Assembly: GCA_910585595.1 (NCBI GenBank)
Contig: CAJUET010000001.1
Location: 124,001-188,000 of the forward strand
DNA length: 64,000 bases
From: an uncultured Christensenella sp.
GTDB taxonomy: Bacteria; Bacillota; Clostridia; Christensenellales; Borkfalkiaceae
Direction: 5' to 3'
Below the pieces are notes generated by a model. That model made no database searches, was not told where the DNA came from, and was given only the letters and a program-made list of their open reading frames with translations. Of this stretch, positions 44,911 through 53,673 are shown one piece after another. Numbering within the stretch: position 1 is the first letter of the stretch; the number at the start of each line of letters is the position of its first letter. The position numbers and the translations under genes were made by a program.

Positions 44911-45708
44911 TCATTTGGATTTATCTTTTTTTGAAACATACGTTCGGAAATATAAAGATTTATTGATTTTTTTAGATTTTCCGACAAAAATTATCCTTTT
45001 TTTAGTGCAAAAATTAAAACAATTGTTCGAATTTTCGGTGGGCGAAATGTGGTCGCCTCTCCCTAACGCTATTTTTTCAAGTACCCGTTCAAGCCGTTTT
45101 GCGACCCCCTCGTTCCCGTCGAAAACAGGCGCCGAATAATGGGCGGAAATTTGCGAAGCGAAAAAAGAATAATGCGTGCAGCCGAGCACCACTCCGTCGA
45201 ACTTACCTTGCGGCAAATGCGCCGAAAGCAAAAACAGCTCTCCTTCCGTTAAATATTTTTCGATTGCGCCCGCCAGATACTTGCAGGGCGCGACTTGTAC
45301 CGCGCAATCGGGAAACCGCCCCAAAAGCATTTTGAACTTGGCGCTCTCCGTCGTCCGTTCGGTTGCAAGCAAAAGCACTTTTTTGCACACTTTTGCGGCA
45401 GGCTTTATCGCAGGCTCCATTCCCAAGACCGGAAAGGGAAACACTTTTCTCAATTCCTCGGCGGCAACCGCCGTTGCGGTATTGCAGGCGATCACGGCGA
45501 CGTCGACTTTGAGCCGCTGAAAGCGCAACAGCGCTCCCCGTGCAAACAAAGCGATCTCCTCTTCGCTCCTGCTTCCATAGGGGGCGCGGTGATTGTCGCC
45601 GAAATAAAAATACTCGGCATACGGCACACGGCGGACGCATTCGTTTAAAACGGTAAGTCCGCCGATCCCGCTATCGAAAATTCCGACTCTGAATCTTCTT
45701 TTTTTCAT
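44911..45708 (-). CDS. murI: Glutamate racemase
   Basis: A 265-residue racemase supplying D-Glu for MurD. The two catalytic Cys are in ACNTAT (about 74) and GCTHY (about 176); FDSGIGGLTVL opens the protein. The last ~40 residues are basic and Asn/Lys-rich, beyond the usual fold. AGGAGAG precedes the ATG. It lies directly before the mraZ promoter on the same strand. Confidence 0.93.
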   Translation of the reverse strand: MKKRRFRVGIFDSGIGGLTVLNECVRRVPYAEYFYFGDNHRAPYGSRSEEEIALFARGALLRFQRLKVDVAVIACNTATAVAAEELRKVFPFPVLGMEPAIKPAAKVCKKVLLLATERTTESAKFKMLLGRFPDCAVQVAPCKYLAGAIEKYLTEGELFLLSAHLPQGKFDGVVLGCTHYSFFASQISAHYSAPVFDGNEGVAKRLERVLEKIALGRGDHISPTENSNNCFNFCTKKRIIFVGKSKKINKSLYFRTYVSKKDKSK

Positions 45709-45776
45709 AGATCTCTCCTTTTTTCGAAATTTTTTTGAAATTTCATATTTTTTTTAATTTCTAACACAAAAAACAG

Positions 45777-45805
45777 TTTACAAGGTTTTTATTTTATGCT
45801 AGAAT
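45777..45805 (+). promoter_or_regulatory. Promoter of rpsT
   Basis: TTTACA (45777-45782), 17-bp spacer ending TGC (extended -10), TAGAAT (45800-45805). Confidence 0.7.
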
Positions 45806-45849
45806 AAGACAAAACGTTAAGACAATCAGGAACGAAAGGAGTCAGAACC

Positions 45850-46113
45850 GTGCCCAACATTAAATCCGCTAAAAAACGCGTTTTAGTTACCGAAAAGAAA
45901 ACCCGCCAAAACAAGGCGGTTAAGTCCGCATTGAAAACGAGCATCAAGAAATTCTTGAACGCCGCCAATACAGGCGATAAAGAAACTGCAAACGCCCTCT
46001 ATCCGGAGACCGTTTCGGCAATCGATTCGGCAGTCACGAAGGGAATTCTTCACAAGAACAACGCCAACAACAAGAAGGCGAAACTTGCGAAGAAGCTTGC
46101 TTCCATATCTTAA
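45850..46113 (+). CDS. rpsT: 30S ribosomal protein S20
   Basis: An 87-residue basic helical protein; PNIKSAKKRV at the start and the Lys/Ala-rich body are typical. It starts at GTG 45850 with AAAGGAG upstream. A non-AUG start is also used by E. coli rpsT, where it is part of autoregulation, so the GTG may matter here too (inference). Confidence 0.95.
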   Translation: MPNIKSAKKRVLVTEKKTRQNKAVKSALKTSIKKFLNAANTGDKETANALYPETVSAIDSAVTKGILHKNNANNKKAKLAKKLASIS

Positions 46114-46134
46114 TCAAAGCGCGATTTGATTTTT

Positions 46135-46164
46135 GCGCTTACCCTATCGGGTAGGCGCTTTTTT
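46135..46164 (+). terminator. Terminator of rpsT
   Basis: Ten-bp stem with one G-T pair (46135-46144 / 46149-46158), TATC loop, six T. Confidence 0.88.
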
Positions 46165-46235
46165 CATGCGCTTTTTTATTTTGTTTTTTGATATAGATTT
46201 CCATAAACTATTTTTATTCGACAGCCTTCAAACAG

Positions 46236-46264
46236 TTGACATTCTTCCCGTTATATAATATACT
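46236..46264 (+). promoter_or_regulatory. Promoter of the XRE-cupin/pot operon
   Basis: TTGACA (46236-46241), 17-bp spacer, TATACT (46259-46264). Predicted start about 46271, giving a leader of about 95 bases that holds two operator-like repeats. Confidence 0.75.
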
Positions 46265-46276
46265 GCATGCGATTGC

Positions 46277-46293
46277 GTTTATATTTATTAAAC
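46277..46293 (+). promoter_or_regulatory. Operator copy 1, GTTTA-N7-TAAAC
   Basis: A 17-bp inverted repeat, GTTTA at 46277-46281 and TAAAC at 46289-46293, starting just after the predicted transcription start. Confidence 0.6.
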
Positions 46294-46336
46294 TTTTGGT
46301 TTATTTTTACGAGAGTTTTATAAAAAAAGGCAAAAA

Positions 46337-46353
46337 GTTTACATTTACTAAAC
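46337..46353 (+). promoter_or_regulatory. Operator copy 2, GTTTA-N7-TAAAC
   Basis: The same 17-mer with two changes in the spacer, exactly 60 bp downstream of copy 1 and 12 bp before the ATG of the regulator. Likely bound by that regulator. Confidence 0.6.
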
Positions 46354-46365
46354 ACAGGTGCAAAA

Positions 46366-46899
46366 ATGGAACTCGGTGCAAAACTCAAAGATATGCGACA
46401 GCAGAAAAATTTGACGCAGGAAGAGCTTGCCGACAGATGCGAGCTCACGAAGGGCTACATCTCTCAGCTAGAAAACGATTTGACAAGCCCCTCTATCGCT
46501 ACCCTCGTCGATCTTTTAAACGCATTGGGCGGTAACCTTTCAGACTTCTTTCACGAGGACGAGGAAGAGAAAATCGTCTTTTCCGAATCGGAGTACATTG
46601 AAAAACAGTCGGACGGAATGAAATTCAAATGGGTGATCCCCAACGCGCAAAAAAATATGATGGAACCCGTTTTAGTAGAACTCGAAGCGGGAGCCGACAC
46701 AAGAACGGATTTTCCCCACGAGGGCGAAGAATTCGGATTCGTGATCGAAGGGCGCGTCTCGATCGAAAAAGCCGGCAAGCGCCATATCGCCAAAAAAGGA
46801 GAGAGTTTTTACTTTACGGCGAACAAAGAACACAAAATCGTTAATATCGGCAAATCGAAGGCGAAATTCATATGGATTTCCACTCCGCCGAACTTCTAA
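46366..46899 (+). CDS. XRE-cupin transcriptional regulator of the pot operon
   Basis: A 177-residue regulator: Cro/C1 helix-turn-helix at about 5-60 (LTQEELADRCELTKGYISQLE), then a cupin_2 ligand domain at about 105-172 (HEGEEFGFVIEGRV). This architecture is that of PuuR-like regulators, often linked to polyamines. It is the first gene before potABCD, 24 bp from potA, with two inverted repeats in its leader, so it probably autoregulates the operon in response to polyamine (inference). Confidence 0.88.
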   Translation: MELGAKLKDMRQQKNLTQEELADRCELTKGYISQLENDLTSPSIATLVDLLNALGGNLSDFFHEDEEEKIVFSESEYIEKQSDGMKFKWVIPNAQKNMMEPVLVELEAGADTRTDFPHEGEEFGFVIEGRVSIEKAGKRHIAKKGESFYFTANKEHKIVNIGKSKAKFIWISTPPNF

Positions 46900-46923
46900 A
46901 CATAAAAACAAAGGAGAAACGCT

Positions 46924-48426
46924 ATGGGCGAACACATCATTGAACTGAAAGGCGTAACAAAATACTACAACGACAATCTTGTACTCGACAACGTAAGTTT
47001 ATATGTCAACAAAGGCGAGTTCATCACCTTTTTAGGTCCCTCGGGCTGCGGAAAGACGACCACGCTCCGCATGATTGCGGGCTTCGATATTCCGACGAGC
47101 GGGGAAATCCTGCTCGCAGGCAAGGATATTTCCAAGCTCCCCGCAAACAAACGCCCCGTAAACACGGTGTTCCAGCGCTACGCCCTCTTCCCCCACCTGA
47201 ACGTATATGAAAATATCGCATTCGGGCTCAAATGCAAACGTGTTCTTAACACCTACGAAAATGCCAAAGGTAAAAAATACACCAAAAAACAGCGACTCTC
47301 AAAAGCGGAAATTGCGGAAAAAGTCAAAAAAGCCCTCGAAATCGTTGATCTCGAAGGTTTCGAAAAGCGATCCGTCACCACGCTTTCGGGCGGACAGCAA
47401 CAGCGCGTAGCGATCGCGCGGGCAATCGTGAACGAACCCGAAATACTCCTTTTAGACGAGCCTTTGGGCGCGCTCGATCTTAAAATGAGAAAGGAAATGC
47501 AGATCGAACTCAAAGAGATGCACCGCCGCCTGGGCATTACCTTTATATATGTCACACACGATCAGGAAGAGGCGCTCACCATGTCGGATACGATCGTCGT
47601 CATGGCAGACGGGATCGTACAGCAGATCGGCACCCCCGCCGCCATTTACAACGAGCCCGCGAACACCTTCGTCGCAGACTTTATCGGCGAGAGCAATATT
47701 TTGAACGGCACGGTCGTGGGGAACAGAAAAGTCAAGTTCTGCGGAAAAACTTTCGACTGTCTGGATGATTTCGAAGTCAATGAAATGGTCGACGTCGTCG
47801 TCCGTCCCGAGGACATCCGTATGAGCGCGCCTGAAGAAGGCAAGTTGAAAGGCAGGGTCATCTCCGTCGTATTCAAGGGAATCCACTACGAAATAACCGT
47901 AAAAATCGGAAAATACGAGCTCGTCATTCAAAGCACCGAAAGCCGCAACGTCGGCGACGAGATCGGCATGAATGTCGCACCGGACGGAATCCACCTTATG
48001 AAGCCCAAATATACGAAGAACGTTTACGACGGCGTTATCACCAAGCGCAACACGGTGGAATTCGCAGACGGTGAATTCGAATGCGATTTAACGCAACTGT
48101 ATCCCGGAAGCCGCATTGACGAAGAGGAATACCTTGTGACCGCTTCGGGCGAAAGGCTCGATTTGACGGGCACAGAAGTCAACGTGGAGGTCGGCTTAGA
48201 GGATATTTCCATCAGTGACGACGCGCAAGCGGGCGGCACGACGGGGCACATCATCTCCATCATCTATAAAGGCGACCACTACCGCCTTATTGTGCGCACG
48301 GACGAAAGCGAAGAAGACTTCGTATTCAAAACCGACGATTTATGGAACGAAAACGACTTCGTTTCCGTGATCATTCCGAAGGATAAAATCAAACTCAGTT
48401 TAAAAAATACGGAGGAAAAGAAATGA
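46924..48426 (+). CDS. potA: Spermidine/putrescine ABC transporter ATPase PotA, with doubled TOBE region
   Basis: A 500-residue ATPase, against a usual ~350-370. Walker [10 protein letters not shown] (38-46), Q-loop, LSGGQ and Walker B LLLDEP are intact. A Lys-rich insertion sits at about 103-127. The C-terminus carries two similar regulatory units: EDIRMS... [13 protein letters not shown] (about 300-365) and EDISIS... [13 protein letters not shown] (about 420-495), a clear internal duplication of the TOBE-type domain. AAGGAG precedes the ATG. Confidence 0.93.
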   Translation: MGEHIIELKGVTKYYNDNLVLDNVSLYVNKGEFITFLGPSGCGKTTTLRMIAGFDIPTSGEILLAGKDISKLPANKRPVNTVFQRYALFPHLNVYENIAFGLKCKRVLNTYENAKGKKYTKKQRLSKAEIAEKVKKALEIVDLEGFEKRSVTTLSGGQQQRVAIARAIVNEPEILLLDEPLGALDLKMRKEMQIELKEMHRRLGITFIYVTHDQEEALTMSDTIVVMADGIVQQIGTPAAIYNEPANTFVADFIGESNILNGTVVGNRKVKFCGKTFDCLDDFEVNEMVDVVVRPEDIRMSAPEEGKLKGRVISVVFKGIHYEITVKIGKYELVIQSTESRNVGDEIGMNVAPDGIHLMKPKYTKNVYDGVITKRNTVEFADGEFECDLTQLYPGSRIDEEEYLVTASGERLDLTGTEVNVEVGLEDISISDDAQAGGTTGHIISIIYKGDHYRLIVRTDESEEDFVFKTDDLWNENDFVSVIIPKDKIKLSLKNTEEKK

Positions 48427-49208
48427 CGAACTTCCGCATTTCAAGAAAATCGCTCTGTATCCCCTACGCGGTGTTTTTGCTGTTTTTCGTGATCGCGCCC
48501 ATGCTTGTGATCGTATTTTACGCTTTTACCGATAAGAACAACCACATTTCCTTTATAAACTTCGTGAATTTCTTTTCTGATCCCACGAAGCTTACGACGA
48601 TCGTCTATTCCGTCGTGATCGCGCTCATAACGACTGTCGTTTGTCTTTTGATCGCCTTCCCAGTCGCATACATCTTAGCGCGCAGTAAAATCAAACGCAA
48701 ATACATCATTCTGTTGCTATTCGTGACCCCTATGTGGATCAACTTCGTTTTAAGGATCAATGCGATTCGCGAGCTTATGAACTGGATGAACCTTTTGGGC
48801 GAGGCCAATTATTTTAACACCGTGTTCGGCATGGTCTACGACTTTCTCCCCTTTATGATCCTGCCTTTGTATACGCAGATCTCCAAAATCGACGATTCCC
48901 TGTACGAAGCGTGCGCGGATTTGGGAGGGAACGTATTTACAAGCTTTTTCCGCGTGACCATTCCCCTCTCTATGCCCGGGATATTGAGCGGAGTTACGAT
49001 GGTGTTTTTACCCTCGATGACGAACTATGTCGTTTCGGATATGCTCGGAAATTCCAAAGTGACGATCATCGGTAAATTTATCGAAACCTACTTCGGAACG
49101 AACTGGCACATGGGTTCTATGATCGCATTGATCCTTTTGATCGTAGTGCTTCTCTCCTCCTTTCTTTCAGGCGGATTCAAGCAAGAGAAAAGCGGGAGGA
49201 CGATATGA
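48423..49208 (+). CDS. potB: Spermidine/putrescine permease PotB
   Basis: A 261-residue permease with six predicted helices. The EAA loop that contacts PotA reads [10 protein letters not shown] (about 160). Overlaps potA and potC by 4 bp each (ATGA), so translation is coupled. Confidence 0.93.
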   Translation: MTNFRISRKSLCIPYAVFLLFFVIAPMLVIVFYAFTDKNNHISFINFVNFFSDPTKLTTIVYSVVIALITTVVCLLIAFPVAYILARSKIKRKYIILLLFVTPMWINFVLRINAIRELMNWMNLLGEANYFNTVFGMVYDFLPFMILPLYTQISKIDDSLYEACADLGGNVFTSFFRVTIPLSMPGILSGVTMVFLPSMTNYVVSDMLGNSKVTIIGKFIETYFGTNWHMGSMIALILLIVVLLSSFLSGGFKQEKSGRTI

Positions 49209-50020
49209 AACGTAAAGAAATTATCATAAAATGCGTAAAGTCCGTTATTATCGGGCTCGTTCTCCTTTTCATGTACGCCCCCATTCTGGTGCTTGCCGTA
49301 TTCTCATTCAGTTCGACGGACACGATTGGCACGGGCGGCGAATTTTCCTTCGTCCACTACGAAAAACTCTTCGGAGATAAGGCGATACTCACCATGATCG
49401 GCAACACCCTGCTTTTGGCGTTTCTCTCCGCAGTACTTTCGACCGCCTTGGGCACCTTTGCCGCGCTCGGAATGCACTACAACAAAAAGCGCATTCAAAA
49501 AACGATCGGCGCAGTTTCTCAGATTCCCGTCGTAAACGCGGAAATCGTAACAGCGCTCGCCCTTGCCATAACCTTCGTTGCGATCGGACTTCCTAAGTCC
49601 TACTTTACACTCTTAATCGGACATATGGTCATATCCACACCTTTCGTAGTGCTATCGGTGTTACCTAAGCTCAAACAAATGGATCAAAGCCTTTACGAGG
49701 CCGCGCTGGACTTGGGGGCAAGCCCTGCAAAGGCAATGTTTAAAGTGGTGATCCCGCAAATCCTGCCAGCCGTTATTTCGGGATTTATGCTCGCAGTCAC
49801 CCTCTCATTAGACGATTATATCGTGACGAGCTATTTAAAGCCATCCGGCTTCGATACCATTTCGACATACGTCTTTAACGCCACCATGAAGGGAAATGCG
49901 CACACCGCCGGAACACTTTCATCCTTTTGGGCGCTCACGACGATCATTTTCGTCGTCATCCTTGTCCTCGTGATCTCTTCTAACCTCATCGGCAGACGCA
50001 AAAAGGAGGTGAAAAAATGA
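49205..50020 (+). CDS. potC: Spermidine/putrescine permease PotC
   Basis: A 271-residue permease with six helices and the EAA loop YEAALDLGAS (about 160). Ends in basic residues; overlaps potD by 4 bp, with AAAGGAGG just before the potD start. Confidence 0.93.
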   Translation: MKRKEIIIKCVKSVIIGLVLLFMYAPILVLAVFSFSSTDTIGTGGEFSFVHYEKLFGDKAILTMIGNTLLLAFLSAVLSTALGTFAALGMHYNKKRIQKTIGAVSQIPVVNAEIVTALALAITFVAIGLPKSYFTLLIGHMVISTPFVVLSVLPKLKQMDQSLYEAALDLGASPAKAMFKVVIPQILPAVISGFMLAVTLSLDDYIVTSYLKPSGFDTISTYVFNATMKGNAHTAGTLSSFWALTTIIFVVILVLVISSNLIGRRKKEVKK

Positions 50021-51531
50021 AGAGAACCGCTTCTTTGCTCCTCTCCGTCGCTCTGCTTGTCCCGACTCTTTTCTCGCTCGGCGGCTGTTCTTCTAACGGT
50101 GAGATCACCCTCCGCGTATATAATTGGGAAGAATATATCGACGAAGGCGGAGAAGGCTCATACGACTACGATTACGACGAAACAGGTAACGCCGATACGC
50201 GACCCATCTTAGATAAATTCGAAGAATGGTACGAAACGGAATACGGCAAGAGCGTGCGCGTGGAATATTCGACGTTCGGCACAAACGAAGACCTGTACAA
50301 CCAGCTCAAACTCGGTGACAAATACGACCTCGTATGCCCCTCCGAATACATGATCATGAAGCTTGCCGCCGAGGGCATGATTCAGCAGCTTGACTTCGAT
50401 CTTACGGAAAAACACAATTATTATAACGACTACGTTTCCCCCTTTATCCGCGAAAAGTTTGAAAACGGGTTGATGTTCGTCAAGGGCGAAAGTGAATTAC
50501 AGCCGTGGAGCGAATATGCCGCGGGCTATATGTGGGGAGTCACGGGGCTTGTGTTTAATCCCGCTTTCGTCGACGAGGAAGCCGATTTAAAAACTGGCGA
50601 TTACAGCGGCTGGAAAGCGCTTATCAACCCCAAATATCGCAACAAGGTGACGACCAAGGACAATGTACGCGACTCTTATTTTGTGGGGCTCGGTATATTA
50701 AACCGCGACAAACTATTGAATCTCGAAAAAGACGCACCCGGCTATAACGACGAACTGACTAAGATCATGAACGACGTTACTCCAAAAACCGTGGCAAACG
50801 TGAAAGAAATTCTTATGAAAATGAAGGAAAACATTTTCGGCTTCGAAACGGACACGGGAAAATCGGACATGGTCAAAGGTACGATCCACATGAATTTTGC
50901 GTGGAGCGGCGACGCCGTTTACGCCATGGACGAAGCGGATAATCAAAACGTGCGCCTCGATTTCCACGTCCCAGAAGAGGGCGCGAATCTCTTTTTCGAC
51001 GGATGGGTCATTCCCAAAGACGATAAACGGAGCGAAGATACAACGCACGCCGCACACGCGTTTATCAATTATATGTCCCGACCCGACAACGCCGTGAGAA
51101 ACTCTTACTACATCGGCTATACCTCGGTGATCGCGGGCGACGAAATGTTTGAATACGCGCTTGATACCTATTCCGCCGAGGAGGAAAGCGAAGCAGTCCC
51201 CTACGACGTGAGCTACTTCTTCGGAAAAGACGCTGTTATCGAGGCGGACGTGGAACAGCTTTCACGCCAGCTCTATGCGCAGTTCCCTCCTCAGGAAGTC
51301 GTCAACCGCTGTGCCGTTATGAACTATTACGGCGACGAAGAAGATGCAATCAACGAACTTTGGACGCAGATCAAAGGCGAACGGCTCTCCGCCTGGGCGA
51401 TCGTAATTATCTGCGTTGCCATCGTCGGCATTGCAGCGTTTATCGTCTTTGCCAAGCTCGGGCACAAAATTGAATTCCAATGGAAACCGAAAAAAGGATA
51501 CCGGCTGATCAAACAGGAAAAAGTAAAATAA
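50017..51531 (+). CDS. potD: Polyamine-binding lipoprotein PotD with C-terminal membrane helix
   Basis: A 504-residue binding protein, about 130 longer than usual. A lipobox LGGC (Cys24) gives a lipid anchor; LRVYNWEEYID is the family opening of the mature protein. An acidic Tyr/Asp-rich insertion at about 45-60 follows. After the binding domain a second anchor, a membrane helix at about 468-488 with a basic tail, is present. PotD usually has only the lipid anchor. Putrescine versus spermidine preference is not readable. Confidence 0.92.
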   Translation: MKRTASLLLSVALLVPTLFSLGGCSSNGEITLRVYNWEEYIDEGGEGSYDYDYDETGNADTRPILDKFEEWYETEYGKSVRVEYSTFGTNEDLYNQLKLGDKYDLVCPSEYMIMKLAAEGMIQQLDFDLTEKHNYYNDYVSPFIREKFENGLMFVKGESELQPWSEYAAGYMWGVTGLVFNPAFVDEEADLKTGDYSGWKALINPKYRNKVTTKDNVRDSYFVGLGILNRDKLLNLEKDAPGYNDELTKIMNDVTPKTVANVKEILMKMKENIFGFETDTGKSDMVKGTIHMNFAWSGDAVYAMDEADNQNVRLDFHVPEEGANLFFDGWVIPKDDKRSEDTTHAAHAFINYMSRPDNAVRNSYYIGYTSVIAGDEMFEYALDTYSAEEESEAVPYDVSYFFGKDAVIEADVEQLSRQLYAQFPPQEVVNRCAVMNYYGDEEDAINELWTQIKGERLSAWAIVIICVAIVGIAAFIVFAKLGHKIEFQWKPKKGYRLIKQEKVK

Positions 51532-51556
51532 AAAAACGCTCTTTCGAGCGTTTTTT
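51531..51556. terminator. Terminator between potD and the PLP lyase gene
   Basis: Perfect 11-bp stem (51531-51541 / 51546-51556), TTTC loop, A-run and T-run; works on both strands. Confidence 0.9.
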
Positions 51557-51560
51557 TATT

Positions 51561-52778
51561 TTATAAAAGTTTTTCCAAAATTCGTTTGCAAGCGATTTTA
51601 CAGTGTTCGTAAGTGAGCCCGCCCTGAAAATAAGCTACATACGGCTCGCGGATCGGAGCATCCGCCGATAGCTCGCTTGTAGCGCCCGAAACAAACGTAC
51701 CTGCCGCCATAATGACTTTATTGTCGTAGCCCGGCATATCCCACGCCTCGGGGCATACGAAAGAATCGACGGGAGAACATTCCTGCACCGATACGATAAA
51801 ATCGGTGAGCTGTTTTTTCGTATCGAAACGGACGGCGCGGGTAATATCGGCAGGAATTTTATCCGCCGTCGGATAGGTTGTATAACCCAAAGATTCAAGG
51901 CAGGAACCTATGAGAAGTCCGCCCTTCAATATCTGCGCAACGGCATGCGGCGCAAGGAATATCCCCTGATAAAAAAGCCTGTATCCATAAGCATACGACC
52001 CAACCTCCGCCCCTACGGAAGGCGCGGTGAGGCGTCCTTCGACAAGGTTCATATATTCATATTTTCCTGCGATATATCCGCCCGTAGGCGCAAGTCCGCC
52101 CCCGGGGTTTTTAATGAGCGAACCTGCAATCAGGTCACAACCGACTTCCGTCGGCTCTCTCCTTTCGCAGAATTCCCCGTAACAGTTGTCGCAGAAGATA
52201 CAGCCTTCAAACCCTTGACTGCGGACAAAGGAACACATTTCTTCTATCTTCCCGACGGTAAAGGAATCCCGAAGTTCGTATCCGCGCGAACGCTGGATAT
52301 AGACCATTTTGTAAGGATGCTTTTTCAGCACCGCGGCAACTGCGGAAAAATCAACTTCGCCCTCTTTAAGTTCCACAACGTCGAAGGATATTCCAAAGTC
52401 TTTAAACGAGCCGTTCCCCTCGCCCCATAAAACTTTTCGAATGGTATCATACGGCGTTCCCGTAATAATGAGCGCCCGTTCTTTCGGACGCAGGATGCCG
52501 AAGAGCGCAACGGTAATCGTATGCGTACCGCTCAAAAGCGCGGGCGAAACGATCGCCTTCTCCGCGCCGAACGTATGCGCAAAAACTTTACCGAGCGACT
52601 CCCTGCCCTCGTCGCCATACCCGTAGCCGTTCGACTGCATGAAATGACGCATGGCTATGCGCTCTTCAAAGAAAGCCTTCAACACCTTCTCCTGATTGAA
52701 AAGCGCTGTATCTTCAATCTTTTCAAAGAGCGGTTTTAACCTTGATTCCGCACCCTTAATAACTTCTTCAACTCTCAT
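51561..52778 (-). CDS. PLP-dependent lyase of the YnbB / methionine gamma-lyase-like family
   Basis: A 405-residue fold-type I enzyme of the family labelled aluminium-resistance protein. The PLP Lys is in SLIKNPGGG (about 238), the Asp partner in FCDNCYGEF (about 200), and FGAEKAIVSPALLSGTH is typical near residue 70. The true reaction is unsettled in the family. Its start overlaps miaA by 11 bp. Last gene of the miaB-mutS-mutL-miaA unit, an order common in Clostridia. Confidence 0.88.
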   Translation of the reverse strand: MRVEEVIKGAESRLKPLFEKIEDTALFNQEKVLKAFFEERIAMRHFMQSNGYGYGDEGRESLGKVFAHTFGAEKAIVSPALLSGTHTITVALFGILRPKERALIITGTPYDTIRKVLWGEGNGSFKDFGISFDVVELKEGEVDFSAVAAVLKKHPYKMVYIQRSRGYELRDSFTVGKIEEMCSFVRSQGFEGCIFCDNCYGEFCERREPTEVGCDLIAGSLIKNPGGGLAPTGGYIAGKYEYMNLVEGRLTAPSVGAEVGSYAYGYRLFYQGIFLAPHAVAQILKGGLLIGSCLESLGYTTYPTADKIPADITRAVRFDTKKQLTDFIVSVQECSPVDSFVCPEAWDMPGYDNKVIMAAGTFVSGATSELSADAPIREPYVAYFQGGLTYEHCKIACKRILEKLL

Positions 52779-53673
52779 AAATTTTTACGATCTCCTCCGC
52801 CGCCTCCTGAATGTCCGTCGGTTTCAGCCAATGCAGGTTTTCCGTCTTTTTAAAAAACGTAAGCTGTCTTTTGGCGTAATTTCGCGTATTTTTCTTGATT
52901 ACGTCTGACATAGTACTCTGCAATTCCCCGTTTTTAAGCGAATCGACTACTTCTTTGTAACCGATTCCCTGCATACACTGCGCATTTTCGGGAACGCCGC
53001 TTTCTAAAAGCATTTTCACCTCCTCAACCAATCCCGCTCCGATCATGCGATCCACCCTTCTTTCTATTCTCGCATAGAGTTCTTCACGCGGGTAGTCAAA
53101 TGCAAAACTTACGAAAGGATAGCGGGGAATTCTTTCGTCGCGCTGTTCGGATTTCTTTCTGCCTGTAAGTTCGTAAATTTCAAGCGCTCGGATAACGCGC
53201 ACCGTATCGTTTTTATGAAGTATTTCCGCGCTCTCGGGGTCAACTTCCTTTAAAAGTCCGTGCAGATATTCCCTACCCTTGTCCCTTAAAATTTCCTCGT
53301 ACTTTTTACGCAAGGAATCGCAGGCGGATGCATTGCCGAAGGACTGCGCGTACAAAAGCGCGTTCATATAAAATCCCGTACCGCCGCAAAGAACGGGCGT
53401 TTTGTTGCGGGATAAAATATCTTTAAGAACAGGAAGTGCAAGACTTTCGAAATCGCTTACCGAAAATTTTTCGTCAGGCTCGGCGACATCTATCATATAA
53501 TGAGGGATTCCCTGCATCTCTTCTTTCGTCGGCTTTGCCGTGCCGATATTCAAACCGCGGTAGACGAGAAAGGCGTCGCAGGAAATAATCTCGCCATTCA
53601 GCCGTTTTGCGCACTCTACGGCAAGATCGCTTTTTCCCGTGGCAGTCGCCCCGCAGATCACGATTAGTTTCAT
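52768..53673 (-). CDS. miaA: tRNA dimethylallyltransferase
   Basis: A 301-residue enzyme that adds a dimethylallyl group to A37 of tRNAs. P-loop GATATGKSDLA (8-18), DAFLVYRGLNIGTAKPT (about 36-52; usually DSMQVYRG) and CGGTGFYMNAL are present. MiaB, encoded upstream in the same unit, then methylthiolates this base. Overlaps mutL by 4 bp. Confidence 0.94.
   Translation of the reverse strand: MKLIVICGATATGKSDLAVECAKRLNGEIISCDAFLVYRGLNIGTAKPTKEEMQGIPHYMIDVAEPDEKFSVSDFESLALPVLKDILSRNKTPVLCGGTGFYMNALLYAQSFGNASACDSLRKKYEEILRDKGREYLHGLLKEVDPESAEILHKNDTVRVIRALEIYELTGRKKSEQRDERIPRYPFVSFAFDYPREELYARIERRVDRMIGAGLVEEVKMLLESGVPENAQCMQGIGYKEVVDSLKNGELQSTMSDVIKKNTRNYAKRQLTFFKKTENLHWLKPTDIQEAAEEIVKIYES

Noticed and set aside
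44787..44987. 67-residue N-terminal extension of MraZ
   Set aside because: It would be translated through the dcw promoter, the MraZ boxes and the end of murI; the family start at 44786 follows GAGGAGG.
45721..45776. Riboswitch or RNA element between murI and rpsT
   Set aside because: The AAATTT-rich repeats look like simple A/T runs; no conserved core of a known RNA family is visible.
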